Source: Pseudomonadota bacterium
Lineage (GTDB): Bacteria; Bdellovibrionota; Bacteriovoracia; Bacteriovoracales; Bacteriovoracaceae
Length of the DNA stretch: 64,000 nt
Direction of reading: 5' to 3'
NCBI GenBank assembly: GCA_027488375.1
Contig: JAIYBW010000004.1
Span: 124,001-188,000, forward strand
Positions within the stretch are counted from its first letter, which is position 1; each line of letters starts with the position of its first letter. Shown here in pieces: positions 1-8,384 of the stretch. A program made the translations under genes and the position numbers. The notes under the pieces are model-generated. The model was not told the DNA's origin and ran no database searches. It was given only the letters and a program-made list of their open reading frames with translations.

Positions 1-179
1 CAAAGTTTGAAGGCCTAGAAGTCTCCATGAATCTTCATAAAACAATGCCAGGACTTTTTCATGCGGGATCAGTTGGAATTATTATGTCAGGCTGGTTAGG
101 AGCCGCTAATTACGGAGCCATCCAGTCAAATGCTATAGAATCTTATCTACTTTCACTAAAAGGTCACAATCATGTTTAA
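1..179 (+). CDS. C-terminal fragment of an unidentified protein, possibly an FAD oxidoreductase
   Basis: An open frame enters from the left edge in frame 3 and ends with TAA at 177-179, giving the last 59 residues. It overlaps the ATG of the next gene by 8 nt, so it is probably the preceding member of the fabG-fabZ-fabI operon. The segment MPGLFHAG followed by a hydrophobic Gly/Ala-rich stretch resembles the C-terminal FAD-contacting motif of CrtI-like oxidoreductases. A comparable GLYIIGTD motif ends the FAD protein at 6713-8116. The family is uncertain because only the tail is visible. Confidence 0.45.
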   Translation, partial: KFEGLEVSMNLHKTMPGLFHAGSVGIIMSGWLGAANYGAIQSNAIESYLLSLKGHNHV

Positions 180-918
180 CTTCAATTCTCAGCATGTCAT
201 CGTCACTGGAGGAACAAGAGGTATTGGTGCCGGGATTACAGAATCTTTTCTTAAGGCCGGAGCGACAGTTGTCGCGACCTATTCTGGAAATGATGAAGCC
301 GCCCAAAAATTTAAAGATCATTTGAGTAGTTTTGGAGACAAATTAATTTTAAAAAAATTTAATGTCGCAAATGCCTCAGAGGTTGAAGCTTTTTTTTCTG
401 ATTTTGATAAGCAGTTCCCAAGTCTTGAAATACTTATCAACAATGCAGGTATTAGAAGAGATCAAATTGTGGCCAGTATGGGTGAAGGTGACTGGGATGC
501 AGTGATAGATACAAACCTTAAAGGCACCTACAACATGACAAAATTCGCTGTTCTGACCATGATGAAAAATCGCTACGGAAGAATCGTTAATATGTCATCA
601 GTTGGAGGCAAACTCGGTTTACCAGGACAAGCAAATTACGCCGCTTCTAAAGCAGGTCAGATTGCAATGTCTCTTTCTGTTTCAAAAGAGGTCGCTAAGA
701 GAAATATTACAATTAATAATGTTTGCCCTGGCTTTATAGAAACAGAATTAATCAAAGACCTTCCAGATGAACAGGTCAAAGAATATAAGTCGCAAGTCCC
801 TATGAAACGTTTCGGCAAAGTAGAGGAAGTTTCTCATGCAGTCCTTTTCTTTGCTTCTAAAGAAGCGTCCTATATCACTGGAGCAACACTTGATATTGCT
901 GGAGGTTTAAATGCTTGA
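172..918 (+). CDS. fabG: 3-oxoacyl-ACP reductase, FabG-like SDR
   Basis: A 248-residue classical short-chain dehydrogenase predicted to reduce 3-oxoacyl-ACP to 3-hydroxyacyl-ACP with NADPH. The Rossmann motif TGGTRGIG lies at residues 12-19, NNAG at 90-93, the catalytic Ser near 142, and YAASK places Tyr156 and Lys160. Length and motifs match FabG. It overlaps the upstream fragment by 8 nt and the downstream dehydratase by 8 nt, which indicates translational coupling. Its place opposite the ole operon suggests a specialised chain-building role and not the housekeeping fabG, but the sequence alone does not settle that. Confidence 0.85.
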   Translation: MFNFNSQHVIVTGGTRGIGAGITESFLKAGATVVATYSGNDEAAQKFKDHLSSFGDKLILKKFNVANASEVEAFFSDFDKQFPSLEILINNAGIRRDQIVASMGEGDWDAVIDTNLKGTYNMTKFAVLTMMKNRYGRIVNMSSVGGKLGLPGQANYAASKAGQIAMSLSVSKEVAKRNITINNVCPGFIETELIKDLPDEQVKEYKSQVPMKRFGKVEEVSHAVLFFASKEASYITGATLDIAGGLNA

Positions 919-1345
919 TATAATCCTCGCCAATATTCCTCAACGTGAGCCCTTTCTCTTTATTGAAAAAATCGTTGATCGTTCTGAGAATTCTATTACC
1001 ACATCAAAAAAACTTACTGGGCAAGAAGATTTCTTTCGGGGGCATTTCCCTGGAGCGCCAGTTTTCCCAGGAGTTCTTATGTGCGAGGCTGTTTTTCAAA
1101 CGGGAGCACTCTTAATGGCCCTCAAAGGACAAAGTGCGAATGATAATAAAAAAGCTCTTGTGACTAGGATTCAAGGTGCAAAATTTAAAAATATGGCAAA
1201 ACCTGGTGATGAACTTCATATCACTGTTGATTTCATTGAAATGCTCGCGAATGCAGCTTTTATGAAAGGAAAAATTACGGCAAACGGTAAGAATATTATG
1301 TCGATTGAATTTGCTGCCACAATAGTAGACAACCAGGATGTGTAA
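911..1345 (+). CDS. fabZ: 3-hydroxyacyl-ACP dehydratase, FabZ-like hotdog protein
   Basis: A 144-residue single hotdog-fold protein predicted to remove water from 3-hydroxyacyl-ACP to give trans-2-enoyl-ACP. The FabZ signature is clear: GHFPGAPVFPGV with His45, and Glu59 in the following helix. The 14-residue spacing equals that of the catalytic His/Glu pair of E. coli FabZ. The start lies inside fabG (8-nt overlap), and the stop shares one base with the next ATG (TAATG). It forms a three-enzyme set with the flanking reductases: ketoreductase, dehydratase, enoyl reductase. Confidence 0.85.
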   Translation: MLDIILANIPQREPFLFIEKIVDRSENSITTSKKLTGQEDFFRGHFPGAPVFPGVLMCEAVFQTGALLMALKGQSANDNKKALVTRIQGAKFKNMAKPGDELHITVDFIEMLANAAFMKGKITANGKNIMSIEFAATIVDNQDV

Positions 1346-2142
1346 TGGACTTTCTTGACGTAAAAAATAAGTTTTTTCTTATTGCCGGTGTCGCGAATAA
1401 AAAAAGCGTCGCTTACTTTTGTGCTAAAACACTTCTAGAACAAGAAGCAAAATGCATATTTTCTGCTCAAACTGAAAGTCACGCCGAAGCCATAAAAAAG
1501 CTTTTCCCTCAATCACCTATCATCATTTGTGATGTGGAAAATGAAGCTCATGTAAAAAATCTCTCCCAAGAAGTTTCAAAATACACATCAAGACTAGATG
1601 GTTTTTTACACTCACTTGCATTTGCGAACTTCTCTGATGGAGTGAAGCCTTTCATTGAAACCAAAAGGGCAGACTACTTACAGGCAGCACAGATCTCCTG
1701 TTTCTCATTGGTTGAAGTTTCAAATCAACTTAAAGATTTTTTCACTAAGAATGCCTCAATAGTGACTATTTCTATTTCAAACACTAAAGCGACAAGTTAC
1801 GGATATCTAGGACCTATTAAGGCCATGCTTGATGCGACTGTACCCTTTTTGGCCAAGTCATTTTCTGAATTTTCACATATCAGAGTCAATGCAGTAGGAG
1901 CTGGACCTCTGAAAACATCGGCCTCTGCAGGGATTCCAGATTACATAGATAACTATCTCTATGCTGAAGAGCTAACACTTAGGAAAGCCGCTCTTGAAAC
2001 TCAGGAAGTTGCCAATACTGTTTGCTTTCTTCTCTCTCCGAGGAGTAGCGGGATTAATGCCACAACAGTTCTAGTTGATGCAGGAATGAGTGCGAATTAT
2101 TTTGATCAAAATGTAGTGAAGACGTTCACTAAAAATAAATAA
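1345..2142 (+). CDS. FabI-like enoyl-ACP reductase with altered active site
   Basis: A 265-residue SDR of the FabI type. The N-terminal cofactor motif IAGVANKKSVAY (residues 13-24) matches FabI rather than the GxxxGxG of classical SDRs, and LHSLAFA (88-94) corresponds to the FabI HSIGFA segment. Tyr152 and Lys159 keep the Y-x6-K spacing. By hand alignment the tyrosine equivalent to E. coli Tyr146 appears to be Ile144, and the intervening loop is about two residues shorter. It may be a divergent enoyl reductase with unusual substrates. It ends one nucleotide before the convergent oleD. Confidence 0.7.
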   Translation: MDFLDVKNKFFLIAGVANKKSVAYFCAKTLLEQEAKCIFSAQTESHAEAIKKLFPQSPIIICDVENEAHVKNLSQEVSKYTSRLDGFLHSLAFANFSDGVKPFIETKRADYLQAAQISCFSLVEVSNQLKDFFTKNASIVTISISNTKATSYGYLGPIKAMLDATVPFLAKSFSEFSHIRVNAVGAGPLKTSASAGIPDYIDNYLYAEELTLRKAALETQEVANTVCFLLSPRSSGINATTVLVDAGMSANYFDQNVVKTFTKNK

Positions 2143-2143
2143 T

Positions 2144-3154
2144 TCAATTTAACTTGAGATGTTCTCTTAGGGCAAAGGTCTTCTTTAGACCTTCCTCGAT
2201 ACTAACTTTTGGATAGTAACCAAAGTCTCTCTTCGCCTTTGCGTGGGAGAAATAATGAGATTTACCTAAATTAAGTGCGACAAATCTAGTCATGGGCGGC
2301 TCTGGTTTCTGTATCCCAGCAGCTTTGAATACTTTTTCAAAAAACCACCCAAGGCGGTAAGCCGTGGTCACATCAATGGCCTTCATTACAGGTTCAATTT
2401 TAACATAACCTAAAATCTGATTAATAAAATCCCAAAGCTTTACCGGACGTTCCTGGCCAATAAAATAAGCTTCGCCACAAACCTTTGAGGATGGATTTAA
2501 ATGCTCAAAAGCTTTTACATGTGCAAAGGCTGCATTTTCTACATAAATAATATCAACAAGATTTTCTCCATCACCAACAATACGAAGCTTACCTTCTTTT
2601 CCTTTTTGTATCACACGTGGAAAAAGATGAGGGTCTCCTGGGCCCCAAATAAGATGAGGCCTTAAAGCACATGTCAAAAAAGTTGAACCATTATTTTTTT
2701 GGAGCACAAGTTTTTCGGCCATGGACTTAGTTTCAGCATAAGGAGTGAGAAATTCTTTGGGATAAGGGCAATCCTCATCGACACCTAATAAATCATCGCG
2801 ACCAAAAACAACTGAGGGAGTTGAAGTATAGACAAATCTTTTTACTCCTTGTGCCTCGGCAGCTTCAATTAAATTTTTAGTACCAAGATAATTAATATTA
2901 TAAAAATCCTGATACCGCCCCCAAACGCCTGCAAGGGCCGCAACATGAAAAATAGCATCAAATCCTTGCATAAGCGCTCTTTCAACATCAGCAGGATTTG
3001 TAAGATCACCTTTAATTGTAGGAACCCCTATTTCCTCAAGGTGCGAGTAAATATGCCGTGAAAAATTAGTCACAATATATTGAGGATTTTTTAAGAGTTC
3101 TTTAATGATGTGAGTTCCGAGGAAACCGCCACCACCAGTTACAAGTATGCGCAT
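2144..3154 (-). CDS. oleD: 2-alkyl-3-oxoalkanoate reductase OleD
   Basis: A 336-residue extended SDR. The Rossmann motif TGGGGFLG sits at residues 6-13 and the catalytic Tyr139-x3-Lys143 in YAETK. In olefin biosynthesis OleD reduces the 2-alkyl-3-ketoacid made by OleA to the 2-alkyl-3-hydroxyacid with NADPH. It is the last gene of the operon, 37 nt after oleC. Taken alone it could be annotated as a 3-beta-hydroxysteroid dehydrogenase/epimerase-like protein. The OleD call rests on membership of a full OleABCD set. Confidence 0.85.
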   Translation of the reverse strand: MRILVTGGGGFLGTHIIKELLKNPQYIVTNFSRHIYSHLEEIGVPTIKGDLTNPADVERALMQGFDAIFHVAALAGVWGRYQDFYNINYLGTKNLIEAAEAQGVKRFVYTSTPSVVFGRDDLLGVDEDCPYPKEFLTPYAETKSMAEKLVLQKNNGSTFLTCALRPHLIWGPGDPHLFPRVIQKGKEGKLRIVGDGENLVDIIYVENAAFAHVKAFEHLNPSSKVCGEAYFIGQERPVKLWDFINQILGYVKIEPVMKAIDVTTAYRLGWFFEKVFKAAGIQKPEPPMTRFVALNLGKSHYFSHAKAKRDFGYYPKVSIEEGLKKTFALREHLKLN

Positions 3155-3191
3155 AATTTATTTTAGATCCTAGAATTATATACGTCTAGTT

Positions 3192-4808
3192 CTAGAGAAA
3201 TGACTGGGCCCAATTAGATAAACGAACTCTGTCTATTTTAATGTTATGTCTCACATCAACCGGAAATGATGGATGCAAAAAGAAATGATCGATCATCTTG
3301 GTGTATGGGGAAGAAGAGGCAATCGCCAGTAGCTCTGAACGAAATTTCTTATCCAGCTTTGTACTTTTATCCTTTCGCTCAATCACAAGACCAGGAAAGA
3401 TATCGCCACCAATGGATAACTTGATCAGCGCTGATCTCTTGATGAGTGGATGCTTATTAAAAATGGCTTCAATCCGAATGGGATAATGTGTAGTTTTACT
3501 GTCAACAATTACCTGGTGAGTTTTTCTACCCAAAAACCATAAATTATTGAGCTGATCAAGATATCCAACATCACCCATACGATGCCAAAGCTTACCATCA
3601 ACTAAAATTTTAGCTTTTTGCGTTTCACTTTCCATTTCAAAATAGGCCGGAGTCACTTGATCACCAGTAACGATAATTTCTCCAATTTCATTCGCTGGTA
3701 GTGATACAAAAGACCCAATAGGAATATCCGAACTTTTAATAATTTTGATTTCAGTTTTAGCTATGGCCTTGCCAATACAAGTACCGGCACCTGATTCTGT
3801 TGCGGCTTTAGTTTTACCTAAGATTTCGGTACCAGAAATTAAACTCACAGGTAAACATTCAGTGGCGCCATAAGGTGTATACGTATCTCCTCTAGTCAAA
3901 ATATTCTTAAAAATTTCATGAATTTTCGACCGAACTGGAGCTCCAAACATAACAACATATTTAACTGATGGAAGCTGGATCTTATGGGAGATGCAGTAAT
4001 CACCTACTCGTTCCCAAATAGATGGTGAACCGGCGACAAAAGTAGCATTGTGATCAAGAATATTTTTTACTATTTTCTTTGGATCACATTGGGCAGGTTT
4101 AGTTGGGTCCATATCTGGAATAACAGAAGTCATCCCCATGGCCAGGGTGAATAAAGCAAAAAGTGGAAAGCCTGGTATATCAATCTCTTTTTCATTTAGA
4201 TTAAACATCGTTTGAAGAGCATCGGTTTGCGCATGTAAAATACCATGAGTATAGAGAACACCTTTTGGTATCCCTGTGCCTCCTGATGTAAAAAGAATGG
4301 CCGCATAGTCTGCTAATTTTGAATCATAAATTTCAAAGGACTTAGATTCTTGATCCAAGTTTTCATATAAAAAGGCTGTTTTCCCGCCAACATTCTGAAG
4401 TGAAATTTTAATTTGAACATTTTTAAAATAAGAACTTTTAAATCTTCTCACCCAGTGAACAATCCCAATCGAAACCATCGCCTCAGGTCTTACTTGCTTA
4501 ATACAAGAAAGCAAATTACTAAAGCCCATACCTGGATCAATCAAAACAGGAACCGCACCGACTTTAAAAAGTGCAAATGTAATCGCTGAAAAATCAAGAC
4601 AAGGCTTAACGAAAAGCAATGTTCTCATCCCTGGCCGAATTCCAAGTTTTACAAAACGATTGGCCAGTTGATTTGAGCGATCCTCAAAATCTCTAAATGT
4701 ATAAAAAGGATAATCGTAGTTACCGTCTCTTCTTTTTTGAGAAAAAACCACAGACTTCTTATCTGGAATTTTCTGAGAGACTGATCTTATCCGATGAGCA
4801 ATATTCAT
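3192..4808 (-). CDS. oleC: Beta-lactone synthetase OleC (AMP-dependent ligase)
   Basis: A 538-residue adenylate-forming enzyme of the ANL superfamily. The phosphate-binding loop FTSGGTGIPKG is at residues 173-183, YGATE forms motif A5 near 318, and WHRMGDVGYLD forms the A7 region. OleC uses ATP to convert the 2-alkyl-3-hydroxyacid into a cis beta-lactone. The family was long annotated as acyl-CoA synthetase. It starts 1 nt after the oleB stop and precedes oleD by 37 nt. A generic fatty-acid ligase is the alternative, but gene order strongly favours OleC. Confidence 0.87.
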   Translation of the reverse strand: MNIAHRIRSVSQKIPDKKSVVFSQKRRDGNYDYPFYTFRDFEDRSNQLANRFVKLGIRPGMRTLLFVKPCLDFSAITFALFKVGAVPVLIDPGMGFSNLLSCIKQVRPEAMVSIGIVHWVRRFKSSYFKNVQIKISLQNVGGKTAFLYENLDQESKSFEIYDSKLADYAAILFTSGGTGIPKGVLYTHGILHAQTDALQTMFNLNEKEIDIPGFPLFALFTLAMGMTSVIPDMDPTKPAQCDPKKIVKNILDHNATFVAGSPSIWERVGDYCISHKIQLPSVKYVVMFGAPVRSKIHEIFKNILTRGDTYTPYGATECLPVSLISGTEILGKTKAATESGAGTCIGKAIAKTEIKIIKSSDIPIGSFVSLPANEIGEIIVTGDQVTPAYFEMESETQKAKILVDGKLWHRMGDVGYLDQLNNLWFLGRKTHQVIVDSKTTHYPIRIEAIFNKHPLIKRSALIKLSIGGDIFPGLVIERKDKSTKLDKKFRSELLAIASSSPYTKMIDHFFLHPSFPVDVRHNIKIDRVRLSNWAQSFL

Positions 4809-4809
4809 A

Positions 4810-5688
4810 CTAACGGATGAAATTGAGAATTTTCAAACTTACTTCATCGAGCGCATCTTCTAAAATGTAATGGCCAGCATCTGCAAACCAATGGGCATCA
4901 GCATCAGGATAAAGACTTACCCACTTTTCGAAGAAATGATGATTAAAGCAAAAATCCTTACCACCCCATAAGATTAATTTCGGATGTTGTAAGGTTGGTA
5001 GTTTATTTTCAATTTCATTAAGAGTGCTATAAGTTGGATGAGTATTTTCCATAGGTATGTCTTGAACAAAGCGTGCAACCGCCACTCTATTATCCCAACT
5101 ATCATAGGGAAGAAGATAACCGGCCTTAATGAATTTCGGCAGTTTTTTGGTGGTTGTCATGAAGGTCGCAGGCCAGGCAAACAAATTAAACTTTCGCGTC
5201 AGCCACTCTCCAAACTTACCCTGTCTTAGAAGATTAATACGTTGAGGTATATGTGGGCTTGGATAAGCAGCAGTATTCAAAATAACTATTTTATCAAACA
5301 ATTCCGGGTATCTTGTAACAAGGCCAAAACCAATTGCACCACCCCAGTCATGAACAATGAGAATAATTTTTTTCAAATCAAGAAAACGAATCAGTTGATA
5401 AGTATTATGGATATGTGTTTCAAGATTATAACTATAATCTTGTGGTTTATCAGAAAGGCCACAGCCCATATGATCCGGAACAACTGTTCGATAATTAGAC
5501 TTAAAAGTTGAAATTAAATTTCGATAATAAAAAGACCAAGTCGGATTACCATGAAGCATAAGTATCGGCTGGCCTTGTCCCTCATCCACGTAATTTAGAT
5601 TAAATTTCCCAAGTTGCAGGAAATGAGACCGGAATGGATAAACTGATTCAAGGCCTAGGTCTTTAATTTTTGTACGAGTTTCTTTCAT
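4810..5688 (-). CDS. oleB: Beta-lactone decarboxylase OleB (alpha/beta hydrolase)
   Basis: An alpha/beta hydrolase of about 292 residues, of the haloalkane-dehalogenase type. VHDWGG carries the nucleophilic Asp (residue 114 from this start), HGNPTW forms the oxyanion loop, and the His of AGHY completes the triad (residue 273). OleB decarboxylates the beta-lactone to the cis-olefin. The chosen ATG overlaps the oleA stop as ATGA, typical of coupling. An in-frame ATG at 5697 is possible, with no better ribosome site. Some bacteria fuse OleB and OleC; here they are separate genes 1 nt apart. Confidence 0.86.
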   Translation of the reverse strand: MKETRTKIKDLGLESVYPFRSHFLQLGKFNLNYVDEGQGQPILMLHGNPTWSFYYRNLISTFKSNYRTVVPDHMGCGLSDKPQDYSYNLETHIHNTYQLIRFLDLKKIILIVHDWGGAIGFGLVTRYPELFDKIVILNTAAYPSPHIPQRINLLRQGKFGEWLTRKFNLFAWPATFMTTTKKLPKFIKAGYLLPYDSWDNRVAVARFVQDIPMENTHPTYSTLNEIENKLPTLQHPKLILWGGKDFCFNHHFFEKWVSLYPDADAHWFADAGHYILEDALDEVSLKILNFIR

Positions 5689-6716
5689 GAATTCCATTCC
5701 ATGCCCAACATGGTGCTGGTCAAACCACTACCAATACCCAAGAGTGCAACTTTATCATTAGGTTTAAAGAAATTAGCTTCAGCAGCTTTAATAAGTGTTA
5801 ATGGTAAGGCCGCTGAGCCGGTATTACCAAAAAGTTCAAAAGTCTGAAAATCTCGATCAAGAGGCAAACCTAATTCAGTCAACATCGCATGACGATGGGC
5901 CACGCCAACCTGATGGGGAATAATTTTATCCACATCACTCGTCTGCCAGTTAAGTATGCTTTTACATTTGTCCCAATTGTCCTTAGATAATTTGACACCA
6001 GCTTTTAGTAAAGCCTCGGAATCTGTTTCCATCATAAGGCCTTGAGTCGAACCATCCCCCTGGCAAAGATGCGCCGAAGAGGAATCAGTGAGAGTTGATC
6101 CGCCTAAAATTTTAGGTGCATTTGGAGCTAAACTCTCATGCGTAAGTAGAATTGCCACTCCAGCGGAACCAATAGTCAAACTTGCAATAAATGGCTTAAT
6201 TTTTTTTCTATCCATCAAAGGATCATTCTTTAAATATGAAATCGTCTGATCCAGTAAGGGGCCTGCATTTTCACCAGAGACAATCAGTGCTGTTTTAATA
6301 GCTCCTGTCTCAATCATTTGGCCCGCCATAAAGATACTTGAAAGCACTCCAAGACAAGCATTTGATAAATCAGAAATCATACAATGAGAGGAAAGTTTTA
6401 AATTTGAGTGAACCACAGCTGCCGTTGCAGGCTCTAAAAAGTCACGACAAACAGATGCATGCAAAAGAAGGTCAATTTTTTCACGAGGAAAATTTTTAAG
6501 TATTTTTTCTGCAGCGAAACTAGCGATTGAACTTGGTGGAGTACCTTTCGGCCAGAAACCCCGTCGCTTAATCCCAGTTTGAAGTTCAAGTCTACCCTTC
6601 GGTAATTTCGCCCGATCATAAAGCTCGGTAAGTTCATTTTCAATATCATCTGAAGTGTAAAACATTTCAGGGGACTGATAAGCATATGAATGAAGACGCA
6701 AGCTTTTAAAAATCAT
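5685..6716 (-). CDS. oleA: Acyl-CoA/ACP condensing enzyme OleA (thiolase superfamily)
   Basis: A 343-residue FabH-like thiolase that joins two long acyl chains head to head by a non-decarboxylative Claisen condensation, yielding a 2-alkyl-3-ketoacid. The active site is intact: Glu95 (FLEPATA), Cys121 (SNACLG), His268 (IPHQV) and Asn298 (FGNTGS). The Glu-Cys spacing of 26 and His-Asn spacing of 30 equal those of Xanthomonas OleA (E117/C143, H285/N315), and the Glu distinguishes OleA from FabH. It overlaps the upstream FAD gene and downstream oleB by 4 nt each. Confidence 0.9.
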   Translation of the reverse strand: MIFKSLRLHSYAYQSPEMFYTSDDIENELTELYDRAKLPKGRLELQTGIKRRGFWPKGTPPSSIASFAAEKILKNFPREKIDLLLHASVCRDFLEPATAAVVHSNLKLSSHCMISDLSNACLGVLSSIFMAGQMIETGAIKTALIVSGENAGPLLDQTISYLKNDPLMDRKKIKPFIASLTIGSAGVAILLTHESLAPNAPKILGGSTLTDSSSAHLCQGDGSTQGLMMETDSEALLKAGVKLSKDNWDKCKSILNWQTSDVDKIIPHQVGVAHRHAMLTELGLPLDRDFQTFELFGNTGSAALPLTLIKAAEANFFKPNDKVALLGIGSGLTSTMLGMEWNS

Positions 6717-8116
6717 CCTTCTGCTCCCATAAGACCATGGAGGTTCGCCAGAGATATACCTGAGAGGATGGAACCAACAATCCCAAGGAAACCCTGATCA
6801 GTCCCGATGATATAAAGACCAGAAATAGGTGTTGAACCGTCTCGAGTCTTATCAATAGATCCATAGACAGTTCCATTGAGATGCCAGGTATAGCGCTCAA
6901 TAGTAAGTGGAGAGAAGATGTCTTTAAAGAGAAGTTCACCTTCAAACCCAGGAGAAAGTTTTTTCACAAGATTTAAAGCTGATTGACCAACGAGCTCTTT
7001 TTTATCCTCATAATGATTTCTTTCTAAATCACGCCACTGCTGGTAATTGGCCATGTAAGTTACTCTTACAGTGCCTTCACCTTGAGACTGATTCATTTCA
7101 TAATTATCTGGAAAACAAACTACCGCAGAGGATTCATCAAAATAATTGATAGCAGGTCGATAATTGTATTTTTTGTTATTATTATAAAAGATAATGGTGG
7201 AGTCGTTTTGAGCAGGTAAGATTTTCTTATCAAAGACAAAAATACTCTCAAGAAAGGTCATCGCCCCGACTCGAGGAGAAACTTTATCTGCAAGCTCTGG
7301 AGTTAATCTACAAGTTTCAGGATAACCGATACTAGAAAGTATCACCGGTGCTAAAATCTCCTCACCGCCAACATCAACTCCAACAGCGCGACCATCACGA
7401 GTGATAATTGAATTAACTGAGGCCTTGAAACGAACTTCAGCTCCAAGTTCTTCTAGTTTTTTCATGAGTAAAGAGATGATTGTTCTCACTCCCCCTTGTG
7501 GTCTTGAAAAACCTTCAAAGTATAGTGACTTAAACATAATCACAAACTGAGCAAAATCCATATCATCTTCCCAGGCCGAGCCATAAATAAGCAGAGGGCA
7601 GATGAGCATCTCAATAAGTAAATCATCCGAAATCAAGGTTTTCAAAACTTCTCTTGAAGATTGATAACCAAGACCTAGATCAAGTTCATTAAAAGATTTT
7701 ACTTTCTCAACGAGGTTAAAGAAATGATCTTTTTCTTTTGGAAATTTTTCAACAACTTCAGAACATAGAAGTTCAAAGTCATTAGAAAATTTTAGTTCAA
7801 TATTGGGAAAAACAATTTTCGAATAAGTCTGAGGGCACAATTTAAAATCATCATAAGATAATCTTAATTGTTTGAGTAATTTTGAGAAAGGCTTTCCCTT
7901 TTCCCCTTTCTTAATAAAATTGGTGAGGGCATGAAGACCAACATCAAATTGACGAACTCCACCTTTTTGAAAATTTCGCCTTTGATAGTAGGAATTCAGG
8001 CCACCAGGTATAGAATGCTTCTCAAGAATTACGACTTTCTTGTCAAACATCGCCAAACGAATGCCCGCCGCAAGGCCAGACATACCAGCTCCAATGACAA
8101 TAGCATCGTAACTCAT
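6713..8116 (-). CDS. CrtI/CrtISO-like FAD-dependent oxidoreductase in the ole operon
   Basis: A 467-residue protein of the phytoene desaturase / carotene isomerase / retinol saturase superfamily. The dinucleotide motif GAGMSGLAAG lies at residues 8-17, EKHSIPGG follows, and the C-terminal FAD motif GLYIIGTDQG is near 440. Such enzymes desaturate, saturate or isomerise polyene chains. It overlaps oleA by 4 nt and follows the ACP gene by 8 nt, so it almost certainly belongs to the same pathway. No phytoene synthase is visible nearby, so a carotenoid role is less likely than action on an acyl or olefin polyene. The substrate is unknown. Confidence 0.75.
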   Translation of the reverse strand: MSYDAIVIGAGMSGLAAGIRLAMFDKKVVILEKHSIPGGLNSYYQRRNFQKGGVRQFDVGLHALTNFIKKGEKGKPFSKLLKQLRLSYDDFKLCPQTYSKIVFPNIELKFSNDFELLCSEVVEKFPKEKDHFFNLVEKVKSFNELDLGLGYQSSREVLKTLISDDLLIEMLICPLLIYGSAWEDDMDFAQFVIMFKSLYFEGFSRPQGGVRTIISLLMKKLEELGAEVRFKASVNSIITRDGRAVGVDVGGEEILAPVILSSIGYPETCRLTPELADKVSPRVGAMTFLESIFVFDKKILPAQNDSTIIFYNNNKKYNYRPAINYFDESSAVVCFPDNYEMNQSQGEGTVRVTYMANYQQWRDLERNHYEDKKELVGQSALNLVKKLSPGFEGELLFKDIFSPLTIERYTWHLNGTVYGSIDKTRDGSTPISGLYIIGTDQGFLGIVGSILSGISLANLHGLMGAEG

Positions 8117-8124
8117 GATTTTAT

Positions 8125-8370
8125 TTACGCGAATTTAGGTGAGAGATAGACGACACAAGATTCTAACGTTGCAAGTTTTGGATAATCCTCTTGGGGAACT
8201 TCAACCTTATGACGCTTACGGAGCTCCATCACGATATCCAAAAAATCCATTGAATCAAGATCAAGCTGCTCACGAAGAGAAACTTTATCATCTAGATTTG
8301 TTACATCCTCATCTGGGGCAATGTCTGAAATGATATCGATAACAATTTGACGTACATTGGCTGAAGTCAT
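8125..8370 (-). CDS. Dedicated acyl carrier protein
   Basis: An 81-residue acidic acyl carrier protein. The phosphopantetheine attachment site is Ser40 in LDLDSMDF, followed by the usual recognition helix. It carries growing acyl chains as thioesters. It sits between a FabF-like ketosynthase (14-nt gap) and the FAD oxidoreductase (8-nt gap), unlike the housekeeping acpP, which normally lies between fabG and fabF. A second ACP dedicated to this locus is therefore likely. Confidence 0.85.
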   Translation of the reverse strand: MTSANVRQIVIDIISDIAPDEDVTNLDDKVSLREQLDLDSMDFLDIVMELRKRHKVEVPQEDYPKLATLESCVVYLSPKFA

Positions 8371-8384
8371 AGGGCACTTACTCC

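Noticed and set aside
2144..6716. Generic fatty-acid or steroid metabolism annotation of the four ole genes
   Set aside because: The OleA-specific Glu95 and conserved spacings, plus complete OleA-B-C-D gene order, make olefin biosynthesis a better explanation than separate FabH, hydrolase, ligase and epimerase calls.
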